NCBI RefSeq assembly: GCF_024580955.1
Contig: NZ_JANIKD010000006.1
Coordinates: forward strand, 62,001 to 126,000
From: Corynebacterium sp. 122RC1
GTDB taxonomy: Bacteria > Actinomycetota > Actinomycetes > Mycobacteriales > Mycobacteriaceae
DNA length: 64,000 bases
Reading direction: 5' to 3'
Positions 44,395 through 52,399 of the stretch are shown one piece after another. The notes beneath the pieces were generated by a model. It ran no database searches. It had not been told where the DNA came from and saw only the letters and a program-made list of their open reading frames with translations. A program made the position numbers and the translations under genes. Position 1 is the stretch's first letter, and every line of letters begins with the position of its first letter.

Positions 44395-44796
44395 ATGGCA
44401 GATCGTGTTCTGCGCGGCAGCCGCATGGGCGCAGTGAGCTACGAGACAGACCGTGACCATGACCTCGCACCCCGTCAGATGGTGCGATACAAAACGGAGT
44501 CCGGCGAGATCTTTGATGTTCCTTTTGCCGACGATGCTGAGATCCCAGGCACCTGGCTGTGCAAGAACGGCCAGGTAGGCCAGCTTATGGAGGGTGAAGG
44601 CATTGAGTCTAAACCAGCCAAGCCACCACGCACCCACTGGGACATGCTGCGTGAGCGCCGCTCCATCGAGGAACTCGACGTCTTGCTGGAGGAACGCATC
44701 GAGCAGCTGCGCAAACGTCGCCGCAATGCAGCCCGCCTGCTCAAGCAGCAGCAGGATGAGGCCAACGAGGCGCAGGAAGCCTCCGAGGAATCTTAA
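44395..44796 (+). CDS. rbpA: RNA polymerase-binding protein RbpA
   Basis: An actinobacterial transcription activator that binds principal sigma factors and stabilises the open complex. The 133-residue protein has the N-terminal RVLRGSRMGAVSYETDR, the core RbpA domain (RQMVRYKTESGEIFDVPFADDAEIP...TWLCKNG) in which Cys55-type zinc ligands are mostly replaced, and the sigma-interaction domain KPPRTHWDMLRERRSIEELDVLL (quoted in two parts: THWDML, ERRSIEELDVLLEER). ATG 44395 with GAAGGAAAGG upstream. Convergent with ppm1, separated by a perfect terminator. Confidence 0.96.
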   Translation: MADRVLRGSRMGAVSYETDRDHDLAPRQMVRYKTESGEIFDVPFADDAEIPGTWLCKNGQVGQLMEGEGIESKPAKPPRTHWDMLRERRSIEELDVLLEERIEQLRKRRRNAARLLKQQQDEANEAQEASEES

Positions 44797-44853
44797 GCAA
44801 AATCCTTAAACAGAAATTTCACGCAACTTGAGCCCCGTGAAGGCTCATGCAAA

Positions 44854-44880
44854 ATGCCACCGGTGATGTACCGGTGGCAT
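44854..44880. terminator. Bidirectional terminator between rbpA and ppm1
   Basis: ATGCCACCGGT (44854-44864) and ACCGGTGGCAT (44870-44880) form a perfect 11-bp stem with a 5-nt loop. On the minus strand TTTTG follows directly; on the plus strand AAACATTTT follows. Confidence 0.85.
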
Positions 44881-44920
44881 AAACATTTTCAGAGGCCAAG
44901 TGCCCCATAGGCCAAGCGCC

Positions 44921-45724
44921 TTAGATCAGGTGCTTCTTGCGGAAGTTTTCCACGGAGCGGCGCCCGAGGCGCACGGTCTCGTCGAACAGCGCACGGGCCT
45001 GCTGGCTGCGGTGCGCAACGCCCCACTTGGTGACCTCCAGGAGGGAGTCCTTCACAAAGGAACCATCCAGCTTGGATTCGCCAATTTCGCGTTCGGTGAA
45101 GGTGATGGGCACCTCGCGGACGTCAAAACCTGCCTGCACAACGCGCCATGCCATGTCCACCTGGAAGATGTAGCCAGCGTTGGAGAGCTGGTCCAGGTCA
45201 ACAGCCTCCAGGACCTCGCGGCGGAAAGCGCGGTAGCCAGCGGTCATGTCGGAAAGTCCGGCACCGAGCGCCATGGAGATATAAAGGTTGCCGCCCTTGG
45301 AGAGAATCCAGCGGTTCTTTGGCCAGTTCACTACCTCGCCGCCAGGCACATAGCGGGAGCCAATCACCAAGTCAGCGCCTGCGTCCACCTGCTCGAGCAG
45401 GAGGTGAAGTTGTTCGGGAGCGTGGGAGCCATCTGCGTCCATCTCACAGAGCACGGTGTAGCCGCGCTCCAGGCCCCAGCGGAAACCTGCAACGTAGGCA
45501 CCGCACAGGCCGCCTTTGCCTTCGCGGTGGAGCACGTGCAGGTTTGCGTCTTCTGCCGCCAGATTATCTGCGGCTTCACCGGTGCCGTCTGGGGAGTTGT
45601 CATCCACAATGAGGATTTCTACCTCGGGTGCTGCCACGCGCACGCGGCTGGTGATCAGCGGGAGGTTTTCCAGCTCGTTGTAGGTGGGGATGATCACCAA
45701 AGTTTTGTCGCTTGGCTTGGCCAT
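44921..45724 (-). CDS. ppm1: Polyprenol-phosphate mannosyltransferase, catalytic subunit
   Basis: A GT2-family enzyme transferring mannose from GDP-mannose to polyprenyl phosphate; the product donates mannose to lipoarabinomannan, lipomannan and glycoproteins. 267 residues: [29 protein letters not shown], the catalytic [30 protein letters not shown] and FLRRKHLI-like basic C-terminus. It has no transmembrane helices and works with the neighbouring Lnt. In M. tuberculosis the two are one fused protein (Rv2051c); here they are separate genes 56 bp apart, as in C. glutamicum ppmC/ppmN. Confidence 0.95.
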   Translation of the reverse strand: MAKPSDKTLVIIPTYNELENLPLITSRVRVAAPEVEILIVDDNSPDGTGEAADNLAAEDANLHVLHREGKGGLCGAYVAGFRWGLERGYTVLCEMDADGSHAPEQLHLLLEQVDAGADLVIGSRYVPGGEVVNWPKNRWILSKGGNLYISMALGAGLSDMTAGYRAFRREVLEAVDLDQLSNAGYIFQVDMAWRVVQAGFDVREVPITFTEREIGESKLDGSFVKDSLLEVTKWGVAHRSQQARALFDETVRLGRRSVENFRKKHLI

Positions 45725-45780
45725 AACGTGTTACTCCTCAAAAACTTGAATCACTGGGTGTTGGCAGTTGCTCCACGAAC

Positions 45781-47496
45781 TCAGCGAGCTTTCCGCGTGC
45801 TTCCACCAGTCTTTTTGGGTGAAGCCTTTCCTGCGGCTTTTCGCCGCGGTGCGGTTGTTCGTGTGCCCTTGCGCTTTGTGCTTTGCGGACGGGTTGCCAA
45901 TGCCAACAGCCCAAGAACGCCTCCAATGATAACCAAGGAGGTTTCAATTGCAGAACCTGCCCGCACAGAAGCCGTGATTGTATCCCTCAGCGGCAACGTT
46001 TCCACCAGGTGCGCGGCCTCAAAGATCTCAGTGTGCTGGGTAACACTGCCGTCCGGGAGCACGATGGCACTGACTCCCGACGTCGCCGCTACCACCACAG
46101 CCCGGTCCAATTCCTTGGCCCGCATGCGGCTCATGGCCAATTGTTGGTAGGTCATGTCAGAGAATCCAAAAGTGGCGTTGTTGGTGGGAGTGGTGAGAAT
46201 CTGTGCGCCCGCTTTGATGGCGTCTCGCCCAGCGGCATCAAAGGCCACCTCATAACAGGTGCTCACGCCCACTAACACTTCCCTACCGGTGGTCGCTGCT
46301 GTCATCCGCACTACGCCGTCGCCGGATCCCGGTTGGAAGTTGCCCGCATAGTCCACCATTGAAGAAAAGTTCTTCAAGAAATCCCGGAACGGCATGTACT
46401 CCCCAAATGGCTGCAGGTACTTCTTGTTGTGGACTTCCGTCGCACTGATCACGGCTTGGCCGGCTTGGCTCATGCTTTCTGGAGAAAACACCGCCATGGT
46501 GTTAAACGGCCTCGGTTGGCCTTCTTCGTCTACCAATCCATTGGCGGGCCCCCGTGACACGGTGCCCACCAGGATCGGTGCCCCCGCAGCTTGCACTGCT
46601 TGCGTGACTTCGCGGGCGGCGTCGTAATCGTAGAAAGGACTCACATCCGCCGAGTTTTCGGGCCAAATAATGAGGTCCACTAGTTCGGATCCGGAGATCG
46701 CAGCGGTTTCTGCAACATGATTGCGCAGCACCGCCATGCGTTGGGCGTTGAAGTCTAGGCCCAGGCGCGGCACGTTGCCTTGGACCGCGGCCACCCGTAC
46801 CTCCCCCACTGCAGGCGTATGTGCAACTCCAGCGCCAGTTACAGCGCTTCCCACCGAAACGAGCATCACGAGCGCAATCGTGCACGCTGAAAGCACCCGT
46901 GTATCAGCCTGAAACAATCCCAGCAGCGCACCTGCGAGCAACACGGTGGCAAAACTGACCAGTGCCACCCCGCCGAGGGGCGCGAGCTCCGCGAGCACGC
47001 CATTGATTTGACCCCAGCCCAGGCGCACCCAGGCAAAACCGCCGAAGGGGAAACTCGAGCGCGCCCATTCCACCGCACTGTACAGTGCGGCGAAGGCCAG
47101 CAGGCCAAACCTTGGCCAAGCAAGCACTTTCACACCGGCTGCGCCGAGCACGAGCCAGTAGAGGGAAAGAAACACGCAGAGGGCAATGTAGGGGAAGTTC
47201 CCCACAAAGGCCCCGATCCACGGCAGCAGGAACAGCAGTTGCACCATGGAGTACACAAAGGCAATTGCCATGCCTTGGGGAATGGTAGGAGCTGCTACGT
47301 GGCCTCCTTTTCCCCCACCTTTACGGACCAACCCCGGCCTCGGCGGCTGAGGCATCAATGCCGCGATGAGGAACGCCGCACCTGCCACGCCTGCGATCGC
47401 CCACCCGAGCGGCTCATAGGAGGCATAGGTGAGCAGGCCTCCCAGTGCCGCAAGGAGAAGCCGCGCAAAGAACTGAAACCGCTGGCTCCGCGTCAT
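45781..47496 (-). CDS. lnt: Apolipoprotein N-acyltransferase
   Basis: Adds the third acyl chain to lipoproteins on the outer face of the membrane. 571 residues: about seven N-terminal transmembrane helices (1-220), then a nitrilase-type domain with the Glu-Lys-Cys triad in LIIWPENSADVSPF, NKKYLQPFGEYMPF and VGVSTCYEVAF, a last transmembrane helix (VIIGGVLGLLALATR) and a basic Lys/Arg/Thr-rich tail (about 30 residues). ATG 47496 overlaps the fxsA stop (ATGA). The tail could bind the adjacent Ppm1, as the fused mycobacterial form suggests (inference). Confidence 0.95.
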   Translation of the reverse strand: MTRSQRFQFFARLLLAALGGLLTYASYEPLGWAIAGVAGAAFLIAALMPQPPRPGLVRKGGGKGGHVAAPTIPQGMAIAFVYSMVQLLFLLPWIGAFVGNFPYIALCVFLSLYWLVLGAAGVKVLAWPRFGLLAFAALYSAVEWARSSFPFGGFAWVRLGWGQINGVLAELAPLGGVALVSFATVLLAGALLGLFQADTRVLSACTIALVMLVSVGSAVTGAGVAHTPAVGEVRVAAVQGNVPRLGLDFNAQRMAVLRNHVAETAAISGSELVDLIIWPENSADVSPFYDYDAAREVTQAVQAAGAPILVGTVSRGPANGLVDEEGQPRPFNTMAVFSPESMSQAGQAVISATEVHNKKYLQPFGEYMPFRDFLKNFSSMVDYAGNFQPGSGDGVVRMTAATTGREVLVGVSTCYEVAFDAAGRDAIKAGAQILTTPTNNATFGFSDMTYQQLAMSRMRAKELDRAVVVAATSGVSAIVLPDGSVTQHTEIFEAAHLVETLPLRDTITASVRAGSAIETSLVIIGGVLGLLALATRPQSTKRKGTRTTAPRRKAAGKASPKKTGGSTRKAR

Positions 47497-48230
47497 GGCT
47501 TCGGGCGCTGGCCAGGGTTTGTGCCATCTTCTCCATCGCTGGAACTGCCGCTGCTTCCGCTGCCACCGGCACCTCCGACGTCACCACTTCCGACGTCACC
47601 ACTGCCCCCTTCACCAGACCCAACGCCTTTGGGTGGATTGACTGTGAAGTCTTCTGGTTTCATGGTGGCGCTCCAAGCCTCAATCTCCGCCTCGAAGTTC
47701 GGATCTGAGTCTGACCTCGGGGTTGCACCATTTGCACCGGTACCGCCAAGACCGGCATCTCCAGGGATGAATACCTTGCCGTCTTCGCCCAGCACCACCC
47801 CACTGCCAGTGCCGGTTCCAAAGGACCCGTAGGTGCTGGTGGTGGGCCGGAACGCCGCAGCCTGCTCATAGCTGCGCACGCCAAGCTGCTCAATCTTGAG
47901 CGCCAACTTGCGCGCAAGTACCTTGCGCAAAAGCGCGCGAGTGGGCGTGAGCACCAGCAGCAGGCCAAAGATGCTCGTGCAAAACCCCGGCATGGCAATC
48001 AAGATGGCGCCAGCTGCGGTAAGCCCCAGATCACCGGCGGCCTTGCCTGGATTATTGCCCTGCATGAGCCTCCTGGAGATCCGGCTCATTTCCCAGGCGG
48101 CAAAGATAAGACCGCCGAAGAAGAAACCCAGCAACAGCAGCAACGCGGTGCCTACACCGAGCCACGAGGCCACGCCCCAAAAGGCGAGTGCCTCGATCAA
48201 GATGTACGGCAGTGCAACAAGAATTGGCAT
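47493..48230 (-). CDS. FxsA-family membrane protein with long C-terminal tail
   Basis: A 245-residue protein. Residues 1-130 form the FxsA domain: PILVALPYILIEALAFWGVA, ALLLLLGFFFGGLIFAAWE, LTAAGAILIAMPGFCTSIFGL and LVLTPTRALLRKVL. FxsA in E. coli relieves phage T7 exclusion by F; its normal role is unknown. The C-terminal about 100 residues are Gly/Ser/Asp-rich (VGSGEGGSGDVGSGDVGGAGG) and disordered. ATG 48230 lies 7 nt after TAGAGT (forward 48238-48243), a leaderless promoter; GTG 48239 overlaps that box. First gene of fxsA-lnt-ppm1. Confidence 0.88.
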   Translation of the reverse strand: MPILVALPYILIEALAFWGVASWLGVGTALLLLLGFFFGGLIFAAWEMSRISRRLMQGNNPGKAAGDLGLTAAGAILIAMPGFCTSIFGLLLVLTPTRALLRKVLARKLALKIEQLGVRSYEQAAAFRPTTSTYGSFGTGTGSGVVLGEDGKVFIPGDAGLGGTGANGATPRSDSDPNFEAEIEAWSATMKPEDFTVNPPKGVGSGEGGSGDVGSGDVGGAGGSGSSGSSSDGEDGTNPGQRPKP

Positions 48231-48237
48231 GCCCAAC

Positions 48238-48243
48238 ACTCTA
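48238..48243 (-). promoter_or_regulatory. -10 box (TAGAGT) for leaderless fxsA
   Basis: TAGAGT on the minus strand ends 7 nt before ATG 48230. Confidence 0.5.
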
Positions 48244-48273
48244 CCGTTTCACCGGGACACGCCGCCGTCGCGC

Positions 48274-48329
48274 GTCCCGAGTCCCGACTCCCGAGTCGCG
48301 AGTCCCGATTCCCGGGCCCAGAGTCGCGC
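48274..48329. repeat. Heptamer tandem repeat, consensus GTCCCGA, about 8 copies
   Basis: Consecutive 7-bp units: GTCCCGA, GTCCCGA, CTCCCGA, GTCGCGA, GTCCCGA, TTCCCGG, GCCCAGA, GTCGCGC. The first five fit the consensus with at most one change; the rest decay. It lies in the 131-bp gap between the cobN stop and the fxsA start, just upstream of the fxsA promoter. Confidence 0.8.
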
Positions 48330-48361
48330 GCCCCAATCCCAGCTGCAGCCAAGCCCAACAG

Positions 48362-51300
48362 CTAGGCCTGCCCGCGCTCCTCCACGGCACCCTCCATGTC
48401 CAGGAAGGCTTGGGTGAGCGCGTTTCGGGCCTCCTCGGAGGGGTTTTCCCACAGTTTGCGCTCGGCGGCCTCCAATAGGCGCTCGGCGATGTCACGCAGT
48501 GCCCATGGGTTGGATTGGGCAAAGAACTCTCGGTTTACCGGGTCCGCCACATAGGTTTCGGTGAGGGTTTCATACATCCAGTCCTCCATGAGGCCGGTGG
48601 TGGCGTCGTAGCCAAAGAGGTAGTCCACGGTGGCGCTCATTTCAAACGCACCTTTGTAGCCGTGGTTGCGCATGGCTTCGATCCAACGGGGGTTCACCAC
48701 GCGGGCACGGAACACACGCCGGGATTCCTCGTGCAGGGTGCGGGTTTTCACGGTTTCTTGGCGGGTGGAGTCGCCAATGTAGGCCTCGGGGTCTTCGCCG
48801 GTGAGCGCGCGAACGGTGGCCACCATGCCGCCGTGGAACTGGAAGTAGTCATCAGAATCCGCGATGTCGTGTTCCTTGGAGTCCACGTTCTTCGCGGCAA
48901 CCTGGATCCGTCGGTATGCCGAACGCATGTCCTCAGCGGCCTCCACGCCGGCAAGGTCGCGTCCGTAGGCATAGCCACCCCAGCTCGTGTACACCTGCGC
49001 CAGGTCCTGGTCATCACGCCAGTTGCCGGACTCAATGAGCTCAAGTAGCCCCGCACCGTAAGTGCCCGGTTTGGAGCCAAAAATGCGGCGCACGTGCGAC
49101 ATTTGGGAACCTGCGGCCTGGGGTGCGTCGGCAAGCGCATGGGCCCGTACATAGTTTTGCTCCGGGGATTCCTCTAGCCCTGCGACGAGCTGCACGGCGT
49201 CGTCGATAAGTGCCAGGACGTGCGGGAACGCATCCCGGAAGAAGCCCGAGATACGCACGGTGGTGTCAATGCGGGGGCGGCCGAGTTCCTCCAGCGAGAT
49301 CACCTCCAGATCCACCACACGTCGGGAGGCCTCGTCCCACACGGGGCGCACGCCGAGCAGGGCAAAGACCTCGGCGATGTCGTCTCCAGAAGTGCGCATC
49401 GCGGAGGTACCCCAGATGGAGAGGCCCACTGACTTGGGGTATTGGCCGTGGTCGTTGAGGTAGCGTTCAATCAACGAGTCCGCCAGCAGTTGCCCCGTCT
49501 CCCACGCCAGGCGTGAAGGCAGCGACTTCGGATCCACCGAGTAGAAATTCCTGCCCGTAGGCAGCACGTTCACCAGGCCGCGCATCGGGGAACCGGAGGG
49601 GCCGGCTTCAATGAACTTGCCGTCGAGCGCGCGCAGCACCTGCGGGATTTCGCGTGCCGACGCGGCCAGGCGCGGCACAATCTCCACGCAGGCAAAGCGG
49701 AGCAAGGATGCTACCGCCTCCAGGTCAGCACCTGGCAATTCGAGCTCTGCCTGCTCGCTTGCCGCCGCGAGCACCTCGTCCACCGCCGCAACGTCCCAAC
49801 CCTTTGCCTCCAGGGCCCGCAGCAGCTCGAGCGCGGTGTGCTCCACGGTGTCCACCCGCGTACGGCTTTCTTGACCCGCTTCGTTGAGGCCGAGCGCCTC
49901 ACGCAGACCCGGCACCGCCTGTGCCCCACCCCAAAGCTGGCGGGCGCGCAGCATGGCGAGCACCAACTCCACCCGCACCTCGCCGTCTACGGCCTCACCG
50001 AGGATGTGCAGGCCACCGCGGATGGCTGCGTCTTTGATTTCGCAGAGCCAGCCGTCGATTTCCATCATCTTGTCATCAAAGGCGTCCTCGTCGGGGCGCT
50101 CGTCCCAGCCGAGGTCACGGTCCATCTTGGCAGCCTGGAGCAAGGTCCAAATCTCTTGGCGGATCGCGGGCAGCTTCGCTGGGTCCATCGCGGAGATGGT
50201 GGCGTGCTCATCCAGCAACTGCTCAAGGCGAGTGATATCACCGTAGCTTTCCGCGCGCGCCATCGGCGGGATCATATGGTCCACGAGGGTTGCGTGCGCT
50301 CGGCGCTTCGCTTGGGTGCCTTCACCGGGGTCGTTCACCAGGAATGGGTAGATCAGTGGCAGTTCGGAAATCGCCTGGTCCGGGTAGCACTCCTCGGAAA
50401 GGCCCGCGTTTTTGCCGGGCAGCCATTCCATATTGCCGTGCTTGCCCATGTGCACAATCGCATCCGCACCAAACACCTCGCGCAGCCAGAAGTAAGTGCC
50501 CAGGTAGTGGTGGTTGGCGGGTAGGTCGGGGTCGTGGTAAATCCCCACTGGATTTTCACCAAAACCGCGTGGCGGCTGCACCATCACCATCACGTTGCCA
50601 AAGCGCAGGCCAGCGATGTAAATCTCCCCCGTCTGGGAGTTCACATAGTGCGTACCTGGGGCCTCGCCCCAGTGCTCCCGCATTTCCTCTTGCATGGCTT
50701 CGGGCAGGGTGGCAAAAAACTCTTTGTACTGTTCCGCGGAGAGCTTGTGCGGGTTGTTGGCCAGTACGTCGTCGTTGAGCCATTCGGGGTCGTGGCCACC
50801 GGCATCGATGATGGCGTGCATGAACGCATCGCCGTCGTGGTCCCCATAGCCGCCGCCAGGTGCAGCAACCGCAGCAGCCCTAAACCCTGGGATCTTGGAA
50901 ACGTCACCCAGGTCATAGCCCGCACGGTGCAGCTCCTCCAGCACACGCAGGGTGGAAACCGGGGTATCCAGACCCACCGCATTACCAATGCGGGCATGCT
51001 TGGTTGGGTAGGCAGACAACATGAGCACTAGCTTCTTGTCCGCATTGCGCTTGTGGCGCAGCATCGCATGGCGCACCGCAATCCCGGCCAGGCGAGCACA
51101 GCGCTCCTCATCCGGAACGTAGGCAATCAGGCCGTCAGCATCATATTCCTTGAAGGAAAACGGCACGGTGATCAGACGCCCATCGAACTCCGGCACCGCA
51201 ATCTGGGTAGCTACGTCCAGGGGGCTAAGGCCTTCGTCGTTCTCTTCCCACTGCGCACGGGAGTTCGTCAAGGCCAGACCCTGGAGAATTGGGATGTCCA

Positions 51301-52057
51301 GTGCGGCGAGTTGCGCCACATCCCAAGCCTCATCCTGGCCGCCCGCCCCCACCTCAGCAGGTTTGGTGCCACCCGCGGCGAGCACCGTGGTAATGAGGAC
51401 GTCGAGAGTGCCCAGCGTATCCAGCAGTTCCTGCGGAGCTTGGCGTAACGACGCGGCAAAGATCGGCACAGCCTCCGCCCCACGCGCCTCCAGGGCACTC
51501 GCGAGCGCCGCAACGTAGGCGGTGTTACCCGCCAAATGCTGCGCTCTGTAGTACACCACGCCAACGCGCGGCTTGGCCTGCCCGTCTCCGGTAGCGGGTG
51601 CCGGGCTCAGACGATCCTCGTATCCGGAAAGCGCACCCCACAGCGGCATGTGCTGCACAGGTGAGAACCCAAAGCCGGTGAGCAACAACGTGTCAGAGAG
51701 GAAATGGTGCAGGTTCACCAAGTTCTCCATACCGCCCTCAGCCAAGTAGGTGTGCGCGGTGGTCACCACACCTGCGGGTACGGTGGAAATGTCCGTGAGC
51801 TCCGCGTCCACGGCCAGCTCACCGGAAACAACTACCACCGGCTTGTTGGACTTCAACAGCGTGGCGAGGCCTTCCTCCCAGGCACGCTTTCCGCCGAGCA
51901 GGCGCACCACGAATACATCGGTGCTTTCCAGGTAGCTCTCCAACATCGCAGTACTCAAATGGTTGGGGTTTGCGTATTGGAACGCCACATCTTCGTGGGC
52001 GTTGGCTGCCTTGGCGGAGAGCAGGTCTGTATCTGAGGTGGAAAGTAGGGTAATCAT
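48362..52057 (-). CDS. cobN: Cobaltochelatase large subunit CobN
   Basis: The large subunit of the ATP-dependent aerobic cobaltochelatase that inserts Co2+ into hydrogenobyrinic acid a,c-diamide. 1231 residues, the usual size, related to magnesium chelatase BchH: DIPILQGLALTNSRAQWE, PTKHARIGNAVGLDTPVSTL, FGNVMVMVQPPRGFGENP, HHYLGTYFWLREVFGADAIVHMGKHGNMEWLPGK (quoted in parts: HMGKHGNMEW), GLSIWGTSAMRTSGDDIAE and a C-terminal DYLFGYDATTGLMEDWMYE. CobS/CobT or ChlI/ChlD partners are not in the window. ATG 52057 has GAAAGGA 13 nt upstream (long spacing) and its ATG overlaps the stop of a short upstream ORF. Expression is controlled by the riboswitch. Confidence 0.95.
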   Translation of the reverse strand: MITLLSTSDTDLLSAKAANAHEDVAFQYANPNHLSTAMLESYLESTDVFVVRLLGGKRAWEEGLATLLKSNKPVVVVSGELAVDAELTDISTVPAGVVTTAHTYLAEGGMENLVNLHHFLSDTLLLTGFGFSPVQHMPLWGALSGYEDRLSPAPATGDGQAKPRVGVVYYRAQHLAGNTAYVAALASALEARGAEAVPIFAASLRQAPQELLDTLGTLDVLITTVLAAGGTKPAEVGAGGQDEAWDVAQLAALDIPILQGLALTNSRAQWEENDEGLSPLDVATQIAVPEFDGRLITVPFSFKEYDADGLIAYVPDEERCARLAGIAVRHAMLRHKRNADKKLVLMLSAYPTKHARIGNAVGLDTPVSTLRVLEELHRAGYDLGDVSKIPGFRAAAVAAPGGGYGDHDGDAFMHAIIDAGGHDPEWLNDDVLANNPHKLSAEQYKEFFATLPEAMQEEMREHWGEAPGTHYVNSQTGEIYIAGLRFGNVMVMVQPPRGFGENPVGIYHDPDLPANHHYLGTYFWLREVFGADAIVHMGKHGNMEWLPGKNAGLSEECYPDQAISELPLIYPFLVNDPGEGTQAKRRAHATLVDHMIPPMARAESYGDITRLEQLLDEHATISAMDPAKLPAIRQEIWTLLQAAKMDRDLGWDERPDEDAFDDKMMEIDGWLCEIKDAAIRGGLHILGEAVDGEVRVELVLAMLRARQLWGGAQAVPGLREALGLNEAGQESRTRVDTVEHTALELLRALEAKGWDVAAVDEVLAAASEQAELELPGADLEAVASLLRFACVEIVPRLAASAREIPQVLRALDGKFIEAGPSGSPMRGLVNVLPTGRNFYSVDPKSLPSRLAWETGQLLADSLIERYLNDHGQYPKSVGLSIWGTSAMRTSGDDIAEVFALLGVRPVWDEASRRVVDLEVISLEELGRPRIDTTVRISGFFRDAFPHVLALIDDAVQLVAGLEESPEQNYVRAHALADAPQAAGSQMSHVRRIFGSKPGTYGAGLLELIESGNWRDDQDLAQVYTSWGGYAYGRDLAGVEAAEDMRSAYRRIQVAAKNVDSKEHDIADSDDYFQFHGGMVATVRALTGEDPEAYIGDSTRQETVKTRTLHEESRRVFRARVVNPRWIEAMRNHGYKGAFEMSATVDYLFGYDATTGLMEDWMYETLTETYVADPVNREFFAQSNPWALRDIAERLLEAAERKLWENPSEEARNALTQAFLDMEGAVEERGQA

Positions 52058-52089
52058 CGCGTGTGCGGCGTCCTTTCACGTGGGTTCAT
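52054..52089 (-). CDS. 11-codon upstream ORF coupled to cobN
   Basis: On the minus strand an ATG at 52089 opens MNPRERTPHTR and stops at a TGA that overlaps the cobN start codon as ATGA. Its Shine-Dalgarno is weak (GGGGCGCG). cobN's own Shine-Dalgarno lies inside this ORF with a long 13-nt spacer, so ribosomes ending the short ORF could restart on cobN. It lies in the expression platform of the B12 riboswitch. Translation is not proven. Confidence 0.45.
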   Translation of the reverse strand: MNPRERTPHTR

Positions 52090-52159
52090 CGCGCCCCAGG
52101 GCGGCTGGATCCCCCCTCGGTACCGGGGAGGCGGTGTACTGCACCTTTTGCGCAGGTAG

Positions 52160-52252
52160 TGTGCGATTGCTTCTGTGAGGCAGGTCTGACTTTCACAGTG
52201 GCGCGTCCGTCCCGGATTTTCACCGACGTTCCACCGCCACAGAGCACACGGC
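52160..52252 (-). promoter_or_regulatory. Cobalamin (B12) riboswitch upstream of cobN
   Basis: Read on the minus strand, the leader contains the conserved core of B12 riboswitches: GGTGGAACGTCGGTGAAAAT, then CCGGGACGG, the B12 box GCGCCACTGTG (forward 52194-52204), and GAAAGTCAGACCTGCC. Order and spacing match the class. B12 binding would reduce cobN expression. The downstream 70 nt hold GC-rich inverted sequence and the cobN ribosome-binding region. The exact 5' and 3' limits are approximate. Confidence 0.9.
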
Positions 52253-52399
52253 ACTATCGGATACCTTAACACCACGGTTGGACACGCCCTTAGGAGACTT
52301 ATTCCCGCTTTCCGGCTTTGCTGTGCCCAATGCCTCATGTGGAATATGCCTCACAGGCAAAACCGCGCCTTTGACCGCGGTCTCACTAGGATTGCCCCT
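52253..52399. promoter_or_regulatory. Divergent cobN/cobG promoter region
   Basis: On the plus strand TAGGAT (52387-52392) ends 7 nt before ATG 52400, giving a leaderless cobG. On the minus strand GATAGT (about 52253-52258) fits a -10 for the riboswitch transcript. Together with the riboswitch and cobN expression platform this fills the 342-bp gap; no other gene is seen. Confidence 0.5.

Noticed and set aside
48274..48329. CRISPR-like repeat array
   Set aside because: Units are contiguous 7-mers without spacers.
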